Part shown: in pieces, positions 1-9,023 of the stretch | Layout of the letters: each line of letters begins with the position of its first letter | Numbering within the stretch: the first letter of the stretch is position 1 | Assembly (NCBI GenBank): GCA_900769355.1 | Contig: CAAGGG010000005.1 | Span: 1 to 64,000 of the forward strand | Source of the DNA: Candidatus Gastranaerophilales bacterium | Lineage (GTDB): Bacteria > Cyanobacteriota > Vampirovibrionia > Gastranaerophilales > Gastranaerophilaceae | Direction of reading: 5' to 3' | DNA length: 64,000 nt | Position numbers and translations under genes: made by a program | The notes under the pieces: generated by a model | The model's input: the letters and a program-made list of their open reading frames with translations, nothing else | The model's database searches: none | What the model was told of the DNA's origin: nothing

Positions 1-2013
1 ACTGAACGTATTTTGTTTTACACAGGTAAAACTCATAAAATCGGTGAAACTCACGATGGTGCTGCCGTAACTGACTTTATGGAACAAGAAAAAGAACGTG
101 GTATTACAATTCAATCAGCTGCTGTAACAGCTACTTGGAAAGGACACCAAATCAACATTATTGATACCCCAGGTCACGTTGACTTCACAATTGAAGTAGA
201 ACGTTCTCTTCGTGTATTAGACGGTGTTGTTGCTGTATTCTGTGCAGTAGGTGGTGTTCAATCTCAATCAGAAACTGTATGGCGTCAAGCTAACAGATAC
301 GAAGTTCCACGTATGGTTTTCGTAAACAAAATGGACAGAACAGGTGCTGATTTTTACAGAGTTGTTGACCAAATTAAAAACAGATTAGGTGCAAATGCTG
401 TTCCTATCCAGTTGCCTATCGGTTCTGAAGATAAATTCAACGGCCTTATTGACTTGATGACAATGAGAGCTGAAATTTATACTAACGACTTAGGTACAGA
501 TATTAAAGAAGAAGATATTCCGGCTGATATGATGGAAAAAGCTCAACAATATCACGACGCTATGGTTGAAGCTATTGCATCTGAAGATGACGCTTTGATG
601 GAAAAATACTTTGAAGATCCTGAATCTATTACAGTTGACGAATTGAAAGCTGTTTTGAGAAAAGCAGTTTGCGAAAACAAAATCGTTCCTGTAACTTGCG
701 GTACAGCATTCAAAAACAAAGGTGTTCAACTTCTATTGAACGCAGTTGTTGATTATATGCCATCACCAGTTGATGTAAAAGCTATCGAAGGTGAACTTGA
801 AGACGGTACAAAAACAGAAAGACACTCATCAGACTCTGAGCCGTTCTCAGCTTTGGCATTTAAAGTTATGACAGACCCTTACGTAGGTCGTTTGACTTTC
901 TTAAGAGTTTATTCAGGCGTAATTACTGCTGGTTCTTATGTTCTTAATGCTACAAACGGTAAAAAAGAACGTATCGCTCGTTTGGTTCGTATGTATGCTG
1001 ATCAAAGAATTGAAGAACAGGAAGTTTACGCTGGTGACATCTGTGCAGCAGTTGGTTTGAAAGATACAACAACAGGTGATACATTGTGTGATGAAAAAGC
1101 TCCAATTATCTTGGAAAGAATGACTTTCCCTGAACCTGTAATTTCAGTTGCTATTGAACCAAAAACAAAAGCTGACCAAGATAAAATGGGTATCGCTCTT
1201 CAAAAACTTGCTGAAGAAGATCCTTCATTCAGAGTTAAATCTGATACAGAAACAGGTCAAACAATCATTTCCGGTATGGGTGAACTTCACTTGGATATCA
1301 TCGTTGACCGTATGTTGAGAGAATTCAAAGTTGAAGCTAATATCGGTAAACCTCAAGTAGCTTACAGAGAAACAATTCGTGGAAACGCAGACCAAGATTC
1401 TAAATTTATCCGTCAATCAGGTGGTAAAGGTCAATATGGTCACGTTAAAGTTAGAATTTCTCCAGCTGAAGAAAATGCCGGTTTTGTATTTGAAAACAAA
1501 ATCGTTGGTGGTGCTATTCCTCGTGAATACATTGAACCTGCTAGAAAAGGTATGGAAGAAGCTCTTGAAGGCGGTATCTTGGCAGGATTCCCTATGATCG
1601 ACGTAAAAGTTGAACTTTATGATGGATCTTACCACGAAGTTGACTCTTCTGAAATGGCATTTAAAATCGCTGGTTCAATGGCTATCAAAGAAGGTTGCCG
1701 CAAAGCTCAACCTTGTATCCTTGAACCTATGATGAAAGTTGAAATCGAAATTCCGGACGAATTCACAGGTACAATTATCGGTGATATTTCAAGACGTCGT
1801 GGACGTGTTGAAGGTCAAGAACCACAAGGCAACACAGGTAACGTAATCGTTAGAGCTTTGGTTCCATTGGCTAACATGTTCGGTTATGCAACAGACTTGA
1901 GATCAAACACTCAAGGTCGTGGAACATTCTCTATGGAATTCCACAACTACGAACAAGTTCCTGCTAATATCGAAAAAGAAATTATCGAAAAATCAGGAGC
2001 TGCTAAAGCGTAG
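1..2013 (+). CDS. fusA: Translation elongation factor G, 5' end missing
   Basis: GTPase that drives ribosomal translocation and, with ribosome recycling factor, splits ribosomes. The reading frame is open from base 1 and begins TERILFYTGKTHKIGE, which follows the P-loop in EF-G, so roughly the first 20-25 residues including G1 lie outside the window. Visible motifs are the switch I region with RGITI, DTPGH (G3, about bases 168-182) and NKMD (G4, about 325-336). Domains II-V follow, with the domain III GMGELHLDI signature (about 1273-1300) and domain IV/V to the C-terminus. The nominal ATG-like start at base 13 is a TTG inside the GTPase domain, not a real start. The gene is followed by its own hairpin terminator, so it is the last gene of its operon. 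No sign of damage. Very sure. Confidence 0.97.
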   Translation, partial: TERILFYTGKTHKIGETHDGAAVTDFMEQEKERGITIQSAAVTATWKGHQINIIDTPGHVDFTIEVERSLRVLDGVVAVFCAVGGVQSQSETVWRQANRYEVPRMVFVNKMDRTGADFYRVVDQIKNRLGANAVPIQLPIGSEDKFNGLIDLMTMRAEIYTNDLGTDIKEEDIPADMMEKAQQYHDAMVEAIASEDDALMEKYFEDPESITVDELKAVLRKAVCENKIVPVTCGTAFKNKGVQLLLNAVVDYMPSPVDVKAIEGELEDGTKTERHSSDSEPFSALAFKVMTDPYVGRLTFLRVYSGVITAGSYVLNATNGKKERIARLVRMYADQRIEEQEVYAGDICAAVGLKDTTTGDTLCDEKAPIILERMTFPEPVISVAIEPKTKADQDKMGIALQKLAEEDPSFRVKSDTETGQTIISGMGELHLDIIVDRMLREFKVEANIGKPQVAYRETIRGNADQDSKFIRQSGGKGQYGHVKVRISPAEENAGFVFENKIVGGAIPREYIEPARKGMEEALEGGILAGFPMIDVKVELYDGSYHEVDSSEMAFKIAGSMAIKEGCRKAQPCILEPMMKVEIEIPDEFTGTIIGDISRRRGRVEGQEPQGNTGNVIVRALVPLANMFGYATDLRSNTQGRGTFSMEFHNYEQVPANIEKEIIEKSGAAKA

Positions 2014-2040
2014 TCGTTGATAAAGCGATAAAAGTTATAA

Positions 2041-2081
2041 TAATCCTCAAAAGTCTTTGTAGATTTTTGGGGATTATTTTT
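2041..2081 (+). terminator. Rho-independent terminator of fusA
   Basis: Stem arms at about 2042-2055 and 2062-2075 (AATCCTCAAAAGTC against GATTTTTGGGGATT, two wobble pairs) followed by a T-rich run. It begins about 28 bases after the fusA stop. Confidence 0.75.
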
Positions 2082-2104
2082 GATTGCGATTTGGAGTTAA
2101 TTTT

Positions 2105-2275
2105 ATTATGTCCTGCACGGACGGCGGGAACTTTTTATGGAAAAAGTTCCACAAAACCAGCCACACGCTTTATTCACTAATAACTTTATCGCTCAAACAA
2201 CACTCGTTTTATCATCTGTTTTGCTAACAAGTTATTGCTCATTCCGCTATCGTGGCAAATTGACTCCGTAATCTG
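2105..2275. repeat. Dispersed repeat family A (GGAACTTTTT hairpin plus tail modules)
   Basis: Starts with a TCCTGCACGGACGGCGGG box, then a perfect 10-bp stem with a 4-base loop (GGAACTTTTT-ATGG-AAAAAGTTCC, 2127-2150), then modules reading CCAGCCACAC, CAACACTCG and GCTAACAAGTTATTG. The same order of modules recurs near 16391-16665. Shorter copies occur near 33817, 43691-43717, 43924-43985 and 63211. There is no ORF of note in this copy. Confidence 0.8.
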
Positions 2276-2298
2276 TTGTTTCTATTTATTAACAATAG

Positions 2299-2354
2299 AT
2301 TCTGAATAAGACGAAAATCTACGCTGGACGCTTGATTTTCTGTCTTTTCAGAAT
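2299..2354. repeat. Palindromic repeat family B (ATTCTGAAT ends)
   Basis: Imperfect inverted repeat with ATTCTGAATAAGAC at 2299-2312 and GTCTTTTCAGAAT at 2342-2354. The inner arms are GAAAATC and GATTTTC around a GACGC-type loop. A diverged relative lies at 38402-38462. Non-coding. Confidence 0.6.
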
Positions 2355-2411
2355 AACAATTAAAAGAATGTAGGTCCGTCAATGTCTGACAAAAAGTAAT
2401 AAAAATTGATT

Positions 2412-2480
2412 AGAACTTATAAGTTCTTATTCTTTGTACAAAAATTTCACTCAACGTAAACATCTGGGTAATTTGTACAA
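2412..2480. promoter_or_regulatory. Palindromes upstream of the RND operon (possible operators)
   Basis: A perfect 16-bp palindrome, AGAACTTATAAGTTCT, lies at 2412-2427. Two identical TTGTACAA palindromes lie at 2434-2441 and 2473-2480, 39 bp apart. All sit just upstream of the -35 box of the efflux operon. No regulator gene is adjacent, so the binding protein is unknown. That these are operators is inference from symmetry and position. Confidence 0.4.
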
Positions 2481-2487
2481 GATTTTA

Positions 2488-2523
2488 TTGACATCAAAAA
2501 AAATTAATTATACAATTGTTGTA
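2488..2523 (+). promoter_or_regulatory. Sigma70-type promoter of the RND efflux operon
   Basis: TTGACA at 2488-2493, a 17-base spacer and TACAAT at 2511-2516. The -10 box lies inside an inverted repeat TACAA-TTG-TTGTA (2511-2523), a place where a repressor would block transcription. The adaptor gene starts about 40 bases downstream after a GGGAGAG ribosome binding site. Confidence 0.65.
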
Positions 2524-2563
2524 AAAGCAACAGAGTACTGAGGAAATCAGGCAGGGAGAGTGT

Positions 2564-3724
2564 ATGAAGAAAAATATTATAATATTTTTGTCGGTAGTTA
2601 TTGCGGCAATTTTGATAAGATATGGGGTTTCAATGTTTCAGACCGTTATGCAAGGTAAGGCTATGGCAAATAGACCTGCGCCTTCCGTTACGGTTCAAGA
2701 GATTGAAACCAAAAGTGTTATAAGAAGTTTTGATGCTCCGGGGCGTGTAATGTCAAAGTATCGAGTTGATGTAATGGCACGTATTTCAGGATATCTTTTG
2801 AAAAGCTATTTTAAGGAAGGCGATACTGTAAGAGCCGGACAAACTTTATTCCTAATTGAGCCGACAGAATATTCAAATGCTTCAAATGTTGCGGCTGCGA
2901 ATGTAAAAAATCTTAAAGCACAATTGGTTTATGCCGAAAAACAACTTGCTCGAGCTGCTGAACTTGTAAAGAAAGATTACATTGCAAAAGCTCAATATGA
3001 TCAACTTTTATCGCAAAGAGATGCCCTGAGAGCTCAACTTGCATCTGCGCAAGCTTCTTTGAATGATGCTAACAGAAATTTAGGTTATACAAACGTAAAA
3101 TCTCCTGTAAACGGTAAAGTTGGTATAATCAACGTTACTGTCGGGAACTATGTATCTCCGACATCTGGCGCGTTAACGACTATTAACAGTACAAACCCGA
3201 TTTATGTTACTTTCCCTATTGAATCTGCAGATTTTCAAGCACTTGCAGTAGCTGATAAATCGAATAACAAGAACAGAAAAGTTGAACTTATTTTGAATGG
3301 TGGTACAAAGTATTCAAAACTTGGAGTTCAAGACTTTCAGGACAACAAAGTTGATCAAACAACGGGTACTGTAACAATGAGGGCAACTTTTGCTAATCCG
3401 AACAACGAACTTATTCATGGTGAATTTGTAACAGTAAAATTGTATTCTAACAATCCTGTGGAAGTTCCGGTTGCACCGGTTACAGCAGTTTTGGAAAACC
3501 AAGCAGGAAAATATGTGTATAAATTAGATGATAAAAATCTTCCGCAACTTGTTTATGTAAAAACAGGTGAGCAAAACGGTGATAACTGGATTATTAAAGA
3601 AGGCTTGCAAAAAGGTGACAGAATTGTAACCGAAGGCTTACAAAAGGTAACTCCCGGTAAACCGATTAAAATTGTGACTGCTGAAGAGATGAAGAAGATT
3701 AAAAATGGAAAAGAAAGTGAGTAG
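2564..3724 (+). CDS. RND efflux periplasmic adaptor (AcrA/MexA type)
   Basis: Membrane-fusion protein that links an inner-membrane RND pump to a TolC channel. The 386 residues start with an N-terminal hydrophobic anchor (about residues 4-24). Then comes a lipoyl half-motif (GYLLKSYFKEGDTVRAGQTL), a coiled-coil hairpin (about 105-170, rich in KAQL and ALRAQLASAQA) and the second lipoyl half with SPVNGKVG. A beta-barrel and membrane-proximal domain complete it. No lipobox cysteine is seen in the signal region, so it is probably anchored by the hydrophobic segment. The start is supported by GGGAGAG upstream. It is first gene of an operon with the pump (131 bp away, the gap holding an inverted repeat) and TolC. 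Substrate cannot be told from sequence. Confidence 0.92.
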   Translation: MKKNIIIFLSVVIAAILIRYGVSMFQTVMQGKAMANRPAPSVTVQEIETKSVIRSFDAPGRVMSKYRVDVMARISGYLLKSYFKEGDTVRAGQTLFLIEPTEYSNASNVAAANVKNLKAQLVYAEKQLARAAELVKKDYIAKAQYDQLLSQRDALRAQLASAQASLNDANRNLGYTNVKSPVNGKVGIINVTVGNYVSPTSGALTTINSTNPIYVTFPIESADFQALAVADKSNNKNRKVELILNGGTKYSKLGVQDFQDNKVDQTTGTVTMRATFANPNNELIHGEFVTVKLYSNNPVEVPVAPVTAVLENQAGKYVYKLDDKNLPQLVYVKTGEQNGDNWIIKEGLQKGDRIVTEGLQKVTPGKPIKIVTAEEMKKIKNGKESE

Positions 3725-3730
3725 AGGCTA

Positions 3731-3825
3731 GTGAGTAGTGAATGGTGCTTATCGTTCGCTTCGCTCAAAAAATATTTGGCGTAAGCCCATAATGGTCTAC
3801 TCACTATTCACCATTCACTACTCAC
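3731..3825. repeat. Inverted heptamer repeat family C within the RND operon
   Basis: A perfect 17-bp inverted repeat (GTGAGTAGTGAATGGTG at 3731-3747; complement at 3809-3825) built from GTGARTA-like heptamers. It encloses a core with TTCGCTTCGCTCAAAAAATAT. The same arms or core recur at 31117-31205, 38485-38593 and 55345-55420. It fills the gap between adaptor and pump genes and could affect their relative expression. Confidence 0.8.
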
Positions 3826-3855
3826 TTCTTAAACCAAAAAATTAAAGGATCCAAA

Positions 3856-6800
3856 ATGCCAAACGACAAACACGAAACTAACAAAAACGAACAAGGAAAT
3901 ATATTTATAAAACGCCCGAAACTGGCGATTGTAATATCATTAGCGATTATGCTTGCCGGCATGTTGATGATTACAGCACTTCCGTTGGAAGAGTACCCGT
4001 CAATTACGCCACCACAGGTTGTTGTAACAGCAACTTATGCAGGTGCGAGTTCTGACGTTGTTGCAGATACTATCGCAGCACCGGTTGAGGCTCAGTTGAA
4101 TGGTGTTCAGGATATGATTTATATGTCGTCAACTTCCCAAAACGGGCAATATCAGTTGACATTGTACTTTAATATTGGTTCGGACCCTGATATGGCGGTT
4201 GTAAATGTTCAAAACCAATTGCAATTGGTTACGCCAAGGCTGCCAGAAGAAGTTAAACGATATGGGTTGTCTGTAAAGAAATCGACAGGTGGCCCCGGAT
4301 TGATGATGATTTCAGTAAACTCTCCGACTCATACTTATGATTCCTTGTATATCGCCAACTATGCATCTATTTATATTAAGGACGAACTCGCTCGTATTAA
4401 AGGTGTGGGTAAAGTTTCGGTATTCGGATCTTCTGATTATTCAATGAGAATATGGCTTGATGCTGCGAAGATGGCGAATTTGGGCGTGTCTGTTTCAGAG
4501 GTAAGCTCTGCAATTCAAACTCAAAACACACAGGTTCCTGCCGGTGATTTGGGTGTTGAACCTATGAAAAACAAGCAGATGATTAAACTTACTATGCGTA
4601 CAAAAGGTCGTTTGAAAGATGTTTCAGAATTTGAAAACATTATTATTCGTTCAAAAGCCGATGGATCCCAGATTAAGTTGAAAGATATTGCAAGAGTTGA
4701 ACTAGGAGCTGAAAGTTACTCTTTCTTCTCGCGTATTGGCGGGAAAGATTCTGCCATTATTTCAATCAGTCAGTTGCCGGAAGCTAACGCTATTGATTTG
4801 TCAAATAAAATTACTAAAAAGATGGAAGAATTGAGCAAAGGTTTTCCGCAAGGTATTGAATATAAAATTCAGCGTGACGAAACAGAATTTGTAAGGGAGT
4901 CAATTAAAGAGGTTATAAGTGCTATCGGACTTGCTATTTTGCTTGTAGGTGCCGTTACTTATTTGTTCTTGGGAAGCGGACGTGCGGCGTTAATTCCGTT
5001 TTGCGCAATTCCTGTTTCGTTGATTGGTGTGTTCATTTTTATGAATATGTTAGGCTTTTCAATTAACCTTTTAATCCTATTTGGCTTGGTTTTGGCAGTA
5101 GGGCTAGTTGTTGACGATGCTATCGTTGTATTGGAAAATACGCAAAGACATATTCAGGAAGGCAAATCGCCTGTTGATGCGACGGAAGTTACGATGAAAG
5201 AGGTATTTGGTGCTGTACTTGCAACTTCTCTTGTATTGATGGCGGTATTTGTACCGGTTTCATTTATGTCAGGTATTACGGGGCAAATGTTTAGACAATT
5301 TGCTTTGTGTATTGCATCTTCAATCGGGTTGTCAACCCTTGTTGCGTTGACTCTTGCACCTGCGCTTTGTGCGATGATTTTGAAATCAGGTGAAGAAAAA
5401 GCCGATTTTGAATTTATTCAAAAATTTGATGACTGGTTCGCCGGTATCAGAGATAATTATTTGAACGGCGTAAAAGTATTTATTAATTCGCCAAAGCTGA
5501 CTATATCAGTATTTGCAGGAATTGTACTGTTTACGTCTGTGATGTTTGTGTTAATACCAAAGGGCTTTTTGCCGACAGAAGACAAAGGTGCTGTGTTTGC
5601 TCAAATTCAGTTGCCGGACGGTTCTTCCGCATCTAGGACAAATATCGTTGCAAACGAAGTTGAAGAAAGAATTTTGAAAATCCCTGGGGTCGAAAATACT
5701 ATTACTTTGGTAGGGTTTTCGGGTGAAAATACTGCGTTGATTGTTGCAGAACTTTCAAATTGGTCTAAACGTAAGTCAAAAGATCTTTCAATGCAAACTA
5801 TTTTAGGTAAAATTAAGACAGAGTTTGCAAATTATCCGTCTGCAACTATTGCGGCATTCTCTCCACCTTCAATTTCAGGTTTGGGTATGTTTGGCGGTTT
5901 TGAGTACCAATTGTTGGATAAGGGTGACAGAACTCCGCAAGAACTTTATGAAGAGGCTCAAAAACTAATTCAAGCAGGTAATAAAAATTCTGCTTTTCAG
6001 ATGGTTTACACTTCATTTACAGCAAACCTTCCTCAGTTGATGATTAAAGTTGACGAAAATAAGGCTCTTGCACAAGGTGTAAATATTTCTGAAATTTATA
6101 ATGCTTTGTCAGGATATTTTGGAAAATCTTATGTAAACGACTTTAATAAATATGGGCGTGTTTATCGTGTTTATTTGCAAGCTGATTCTGATTACAGGGA
6201 AAAACCTAGTGATATTGACAAAATTTATGTGAAAAGCAATTCCGGAACCATGGTTCCTTTGTCCGCGGTTGTAAATGTATCTAATATTGTCGGTCCATAT
6301 AGTTTGACAAGGTTCAATATGTATCCGTCAATTACAATTAACGGACAAGCAAGAAACGGCGTAAGTTCTGGGCAGGCTATGTCTGCTATGGAAGCTATTT
6401 CCGATGAAATTCTTCCGAAAGATATGGGTTATGCTTGGTCTGGAAGCTCTTTGCAAGAAAAAGAATCCGCAGGACAAATCGGTCCAATCCTTGCAATGTC
6501 ACTTGTATTTATCTACTTATTCCTGGTAGGTTTGTATGAAAGTTGGATGTTGCCGATTGCTGTACTTTTGATTTCTCCGGTTGCACTTGTTGGAGCTTTG
6601 TTCTTCCAGTATGTTTCAGGATATTCTCTTGACTTGTATTCGCAAATCGGGCTCGTTATGTTAATCGGTTTGTCTACAAAACAGGCAATTTTGATTATCG
6701 AGTTTGCAAAAGATGCGCATGAAGGCGGAATGAGCATTATAGATGCTGCAATGCAAGCTGCAAAATTAAGGTTCAGAGCCGTAATGATGACGAATATTGC

Positions 6801-7014
6801 GTTTATCTTAGGCTTGTTGCCTCTTGTATTTGCAAAAGGTGCAGGTGCTGCCAGCCGTAATTCTGTTGGTATGACAGTGTTTGGTGGTATGATGGCGGTT
6901 GCCTTTATCGGTACTTTCTTGGTTCCGGCATTCTTCGTACTTGTTGAAGATTTGAAAGTTTACACGGCTCACAAGGCTCGTGAATTACATTTGAAGAAGG
7001 AAAATAATAAATAA
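3856..7014 (+). CDS. RND multidrug efflux pump, HAE1 family (AcrB/MexB type)
   Basis: Proton-driven inner-membrane pump of 1052 residues, the usual length for the family. TM1 lies near residues 25-45 (LAIVISLAIMLAGMLMI), followed by the first large periplasmic loop, TM2-6 (about 355-510), TM7, the second periplasmic loop and TM8-12. The TM4 proton-relay pair of aspartates is in LVVDDAIVVLEN (about 417-428). The duplicated layout and the GTF-like LEEYPSITPP start of the porter domain are typical of hydrophobe/amphiphile pumps. The gene has AAAGGATCC just upstream and its stop overlaps the TolC start by one base (TAATG), so the two are translationally coupled. Works with the adaptor before it. 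Drug or bile-type substrates are likely but unproven. Confidence 0.95.
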   Translation: MPNDKHETNKNEQGNIFIKRPKLAIVISLAIMLAGMLMITALPLEEYPSITPPQVVVTATYAGASSDVVADTIAAPVEAQLNGVQDMIYMSSTSQNGQYQLTLYFNIGSDPDMAVVNVQNQLQLVTPRLPEEVKRYGLSVKKSTGGPGLMMISVNSPTHTYDSLYIANYASIYIKDELARIKGVGKVSVFGSSDYSMRIWLDAAKMANLGVSVSEVSSAIQTQNTQVPAGDLGVEPMKNKQMIKLTMRTKGRLKDVSEFENIIIRSKADGSQIKLKDIARVELGAESYSFFSRIGGKDSAIISISQLPEANAIDLSNKITKKMEELSKGFPQGIEYKIQRDETEFVRESIKEVISAIGLAILLVGAVTYLFLGSGRAALIPFCAIPVSLIGVFIFMNMLGFSINLLILFGLVLAVGLVVDDAIVVLENTQRHIQEGKSPVDATEVTMKEVFGAVLATSLVLMAVFVPVSFMSGITGQMFRQFALCIASSIGLSTLVALTLAPALCAMILKSGEEKADFEFIQKFDDWFAGIRDNYLNGVKVFINSPKLTISVFAGIVLFTSVMFVLIPKGFLPTEDKGAVFAQIQLPDGSSASRTNIVANEVEERILKIPGVENTITLVGFSGENTALIVAELSNWSKRKSKDLSMQTILGKIKTEFANYPSATIAAFSPPSISGLGMFGGFEYQLLDKGDRTPQELYEEAQKLIQAGNKNSAFQMVYTSFTANLPQLMIKVDENKALAQGVNISEIYNALSGYFGKSYVNDFNKYGRVYRVYLQADSDYREKPSDIDKIYVKSNSGTMVPLSAVVNVSNIVGPYSLTRFNMYPSITINGQARNGVSSGQAMSAMEAISDEILPKDMGYAWSGSSLQEKESAGQIGPILAMSLVFIYLFLVGLYESWMLPIAVLLISPVALVGALFFQYVSGYSLDLYSQIGLVMLIGLSTKQAILIIEFAKDAHEGGMSIIDAAMQAAKLRFRAVMMTNIAFILGLLPLVFAKGAGAASRNSVGMTVFGGMMAVAFIGTFLVPAFFVLVEDLKVYTAHKARELHLKKENNK

Positions 7015-8429
7015 TGTTAAAAAGAATATTATTACTTAGTTTAATATTAGGAATAACCTCAACATCTGCTATTAGTGCGGATATCGGGAATAAAGTTAAC
7101 GAAAAAGAATATCCGTCAGCGGATAAAGTGTTGCCGTCAAATCCTCAAAAACCTGATTTTGTAATCGAAGGTTCTGTTGAAAAAAATATTGATATGACGC
7201 TCGACAAGTGTATAGAACTTGCACTTGGTAATAACCCGCAGATTAATGCTGCATTTCATGATATTCTTGCGTCTGATGCTCGAATAAAGCAGGTCTGGGC
7301 AAATTATTTCCCGCAATTGAGTTGGCAAACTGGTTACACAAAGATTAAACAACTTCAATTGTCTGATGCTTTGGGTAGAAATTTGACGTTCAATTACTAT
7401 ATTTTGGGACAAGTTACGCTTCAACAAATGCTTTACGATTTTGGGGTTACTCAAAACCAAGCAACAATAAAACGTTTGGACTATGAAGCATATAAAACAA
7501 CGCTTAGTGCAACTATTAATGACGTAATTTATCAGACAAAAGATGCGTATTATAACCTTTTGTTCGCCTTTGAAAATCGACGTGTTGCTGAAGATACGGT
7601 TAAAAAGTTTGAAATGTTTTACAATCAGGCGAAAGCCTTTTATGAAATCGGTATGAATCCGAAGGTTGACGTTACGATTGCGGAAGTTAATTTAAGTAAT
7701 GCAAAATTACAACTTATTCAAGCGGATAATGCCGTAAACCTTGCCGTAGCAAAGCTTAACAATGTTATGGGTGTTCCATTTATTGACAAATATAATGTTC
7801 AAGAACGTTTGAAGTACCAGCCAGTTGATGTTTCGTTCAATCAATCTGTTGAAATAGCACGTGATGCAAGACCGGAACTTAAACTTGCGGAATTAAAAGT
7901 TGAAAGTGCTAATCAGACGATGAAATTGGTTAAAAAGTCTTACTTCCCGACTCTTTCGATTGAAGGGCAATACCAACGAGGCGGTAAAAGTTGGAATTCC
8001 AACTATGGTTATAATATCGGTGGATATTTGAACTTTCCGACAATCAACGGAATGTTGATTAAAAACGAGATTAAAGAAGCAAGATATTTGTACGACAAGG
8101 AAATTGCTAATGCGAAAAATACACAAAATTCTATTTATTTAGAAATTCAAAATGCGTTTTTGACGTTGGAAGAAAAGAAAAATCAAATGCCAGTAGCGAT
8201 TTTGGGTGTAAAACAGGCGAAAGAAAACTATGAACTTTCTTATGGTAGATATCGTGTTGGCGAAGCAAGTCCGACAGAGTTGAAAGATGCTCAAATTAAT
8301 TATCAACAGGCTCAATTGACGTATTACAACGCATTGTACCAGTATAATTCGTCAAAAGCTGCACTTGAAAAGGCAATAGGTAAAAACCTCGCCGGTGATA
8401 CGTCAGATGTGGTAGAACTTGGAAAGTAG
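7014..8429 (+). CDS. TolC-family outer membrane efflux protein
   Basis: Outer-membrane channel of the RND operon, 471 residues. An N-terminal signal peptide (LKRILLLSLILGITSTSAISA) is followed by two OEP repeats. Each has long amphipathic helices (for example AKAFYEIGMNPKVDVTIAEV and the matching SYGRYRVGEASPTELKDAQ in the second half) and a strand-forming region. The start codon overlaps the pump stop codon, so it is the last gene of a three-gene operon. A palindromic GCTACGCACGTAGC element begins one base after the stop. A second TolC protein in this window (27703) serves a different exporter. Confidence 0.93.
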   Translation: MLKRILLLSLILGITSTSAISADIGNKVNEKEYPSADKVLPSNPQKPDFVIEGSVEKNIDMTLDKCIELALGNNPQINAAFHDILASDARIKQVWANYFPQLSWQTGYTKIKQLQLSDALGRNLTFNYYILGQVTLQQMLYDFGVTQNQATIKRLDYEAYKTTLSATINDVIYQTKDAYYNLLFAFENRRVAEDTVKKFEMFYNQAKAFYEIGMNPKVDVTIAEVNLSNAKLQLIQADNAVNLAVAKLNNVMGVPFIDKYNVQERLKYQPVDVSFNQSVEIARDARPELKLAELKVESANQTMKLVKKSYFPTLSIEGQYQRGGKSWNSNYGYNIGGYLNFPTINGMLIKNEIKEARYLYDKEIANAKNTQNSIYLEIQNAFLTLEEKKNQMPVAILGVKQAKENYELSYGRYRVGEASPTELKDAQINYQQAQLTYYNALYQYNSSKAALEKAIGKNLAGDTSDVVELGK

Positions 8430-8430
8430 T

Positions 8431-8475
8431 GCTACGCACGTAGCCCTCTGTGACTACATTCGTTCATATTTCAGG
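8431..8475. repeat. Palindromic repeat family D (GCTACGCACGTAGC)
   Basis: GCTACGCACGTAGC at 8431-8444, a near-perfect palindrome, followed by CCTCTG and an ACATTCGTTCAT tail. Relatives at 14001-14045 and 43854-43915 share both hairpin and tail. Two of the three copies begin 1-2 bases after a stop codon. Confidence 0.7.
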
Positions 8476-8617
8476 TGTAGGTGTAAAGCTTTTTCTTACG
8501 TAGTTCACGGTGACATAGATTTGTAACGAAAAGTTAACAATATTACTTTTAAAAAAGCAATTTTTTTAGACTTCAATACTTTATATATATGTAAGATATA
8601 AAGAGAGAGAAAAGAAA

Positions 8618-8878
8618 ATGGCAAGCACAAAGTTTGGAACATTAGTTCGAAGTAAAACACCAAAGAAAGTTAATCCGAAAGACGTATCAAGCGAGAACCT
8701 AGAAGATTATACTTTCATCGGAAAAAATGATAAAAGAATGCGTTTTAATAACTCAAAAGATCCGATTTATTACGTATTTGACTGTATTGAGAACCGCCCG
8801 ATTTCAACATTGGCAAAAGAGTTCGTAAGAGATTCTTTCTTCGATGCAGTAAACTTTGTATCACAAGTCGTTAGATAA
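8618..8878 (+). CDS. Small protein of unknown function (86 aa)
   Basis: Not recognised. The protein is basic at the N-terminus (MASTKFGTLVRSKTPKK) and has no signal peptide or membrane segment. Its C-terminal half (DPIYYVFDCIENRP, then a helix ending SFFDAVNFVSQVV) looks like a compact soluble fold. The start is supported by a purine-rich GAGAGAGAAAAG stretch just upstream and a TATATATAT-rich promoter region. It stands alone between the efflux operon and a hairpin terminator. Codon use matches its neighbours, so it is probably a real gene. Possible roles cannot be inferred from context. Confidence 0.6.
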   Translation: MASTKFGTLVRSKTPKKVNPKDVSSENLEDYTFIGKNDKRMRFNNSKDPIYYVFDCIENRPISTLAKEFVRDSFFDAVNFVSQVVR

Positions 8879-8935
8879 TCAATAGGATTTAGGAAAAGGA
8901 ATAGATTTAAAAAGGAAAAAGGATAAGGAATAAAG

Positions 8936-8960
8936 AAGATGGCACAAGCCATCTTTTTTT
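8936..8960. terminator. Hairpin terminator, probably bidirectional
   Basis: AAGATGGC-ACAA-GCCATCTT (8936-8955) followed by a T run on plus. It ends the 86-aa gene. On minus the hairpin is followed by CTTTATT, a weaker tail that could end the transcript of the small peptide gene at 9047-9145. Confidence 0.75.
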
Positions 8961-8988
8961 ATGTGGAATAATGTTTTCGGACTAGCAC

Positions 8989-9017
8989 TTGACAAAAGTC
9001 GAAAAATAGTAAATAAT
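8989..9017 (+). promoter_or_regulatory. Promoter of the antisense small RNA
   Basis: TTGACA at 8989-8994, 17-base spacer, AATAAT at 9012-9017. Predicted transcription start about 9024. The first structured element starts right there. Confidence 0.7.
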
Positions 9018-9023
9018 GTGTAC

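Noticed and set aside
490..729. Minus-strand ORFs opposite fusA, the RND pump, trkA and similar genes
   Set aside because: They lie fully inside strongly recognised genes, have no SD and low-quality composition, and are shadows of the coding strand.
3731..3825. CRISPR-like repeated heptamers at 3731, 31117 and 38485
   Set aside because: Inverted pairs with one core, not direct repeats separated by unique spacers; no cas genes.
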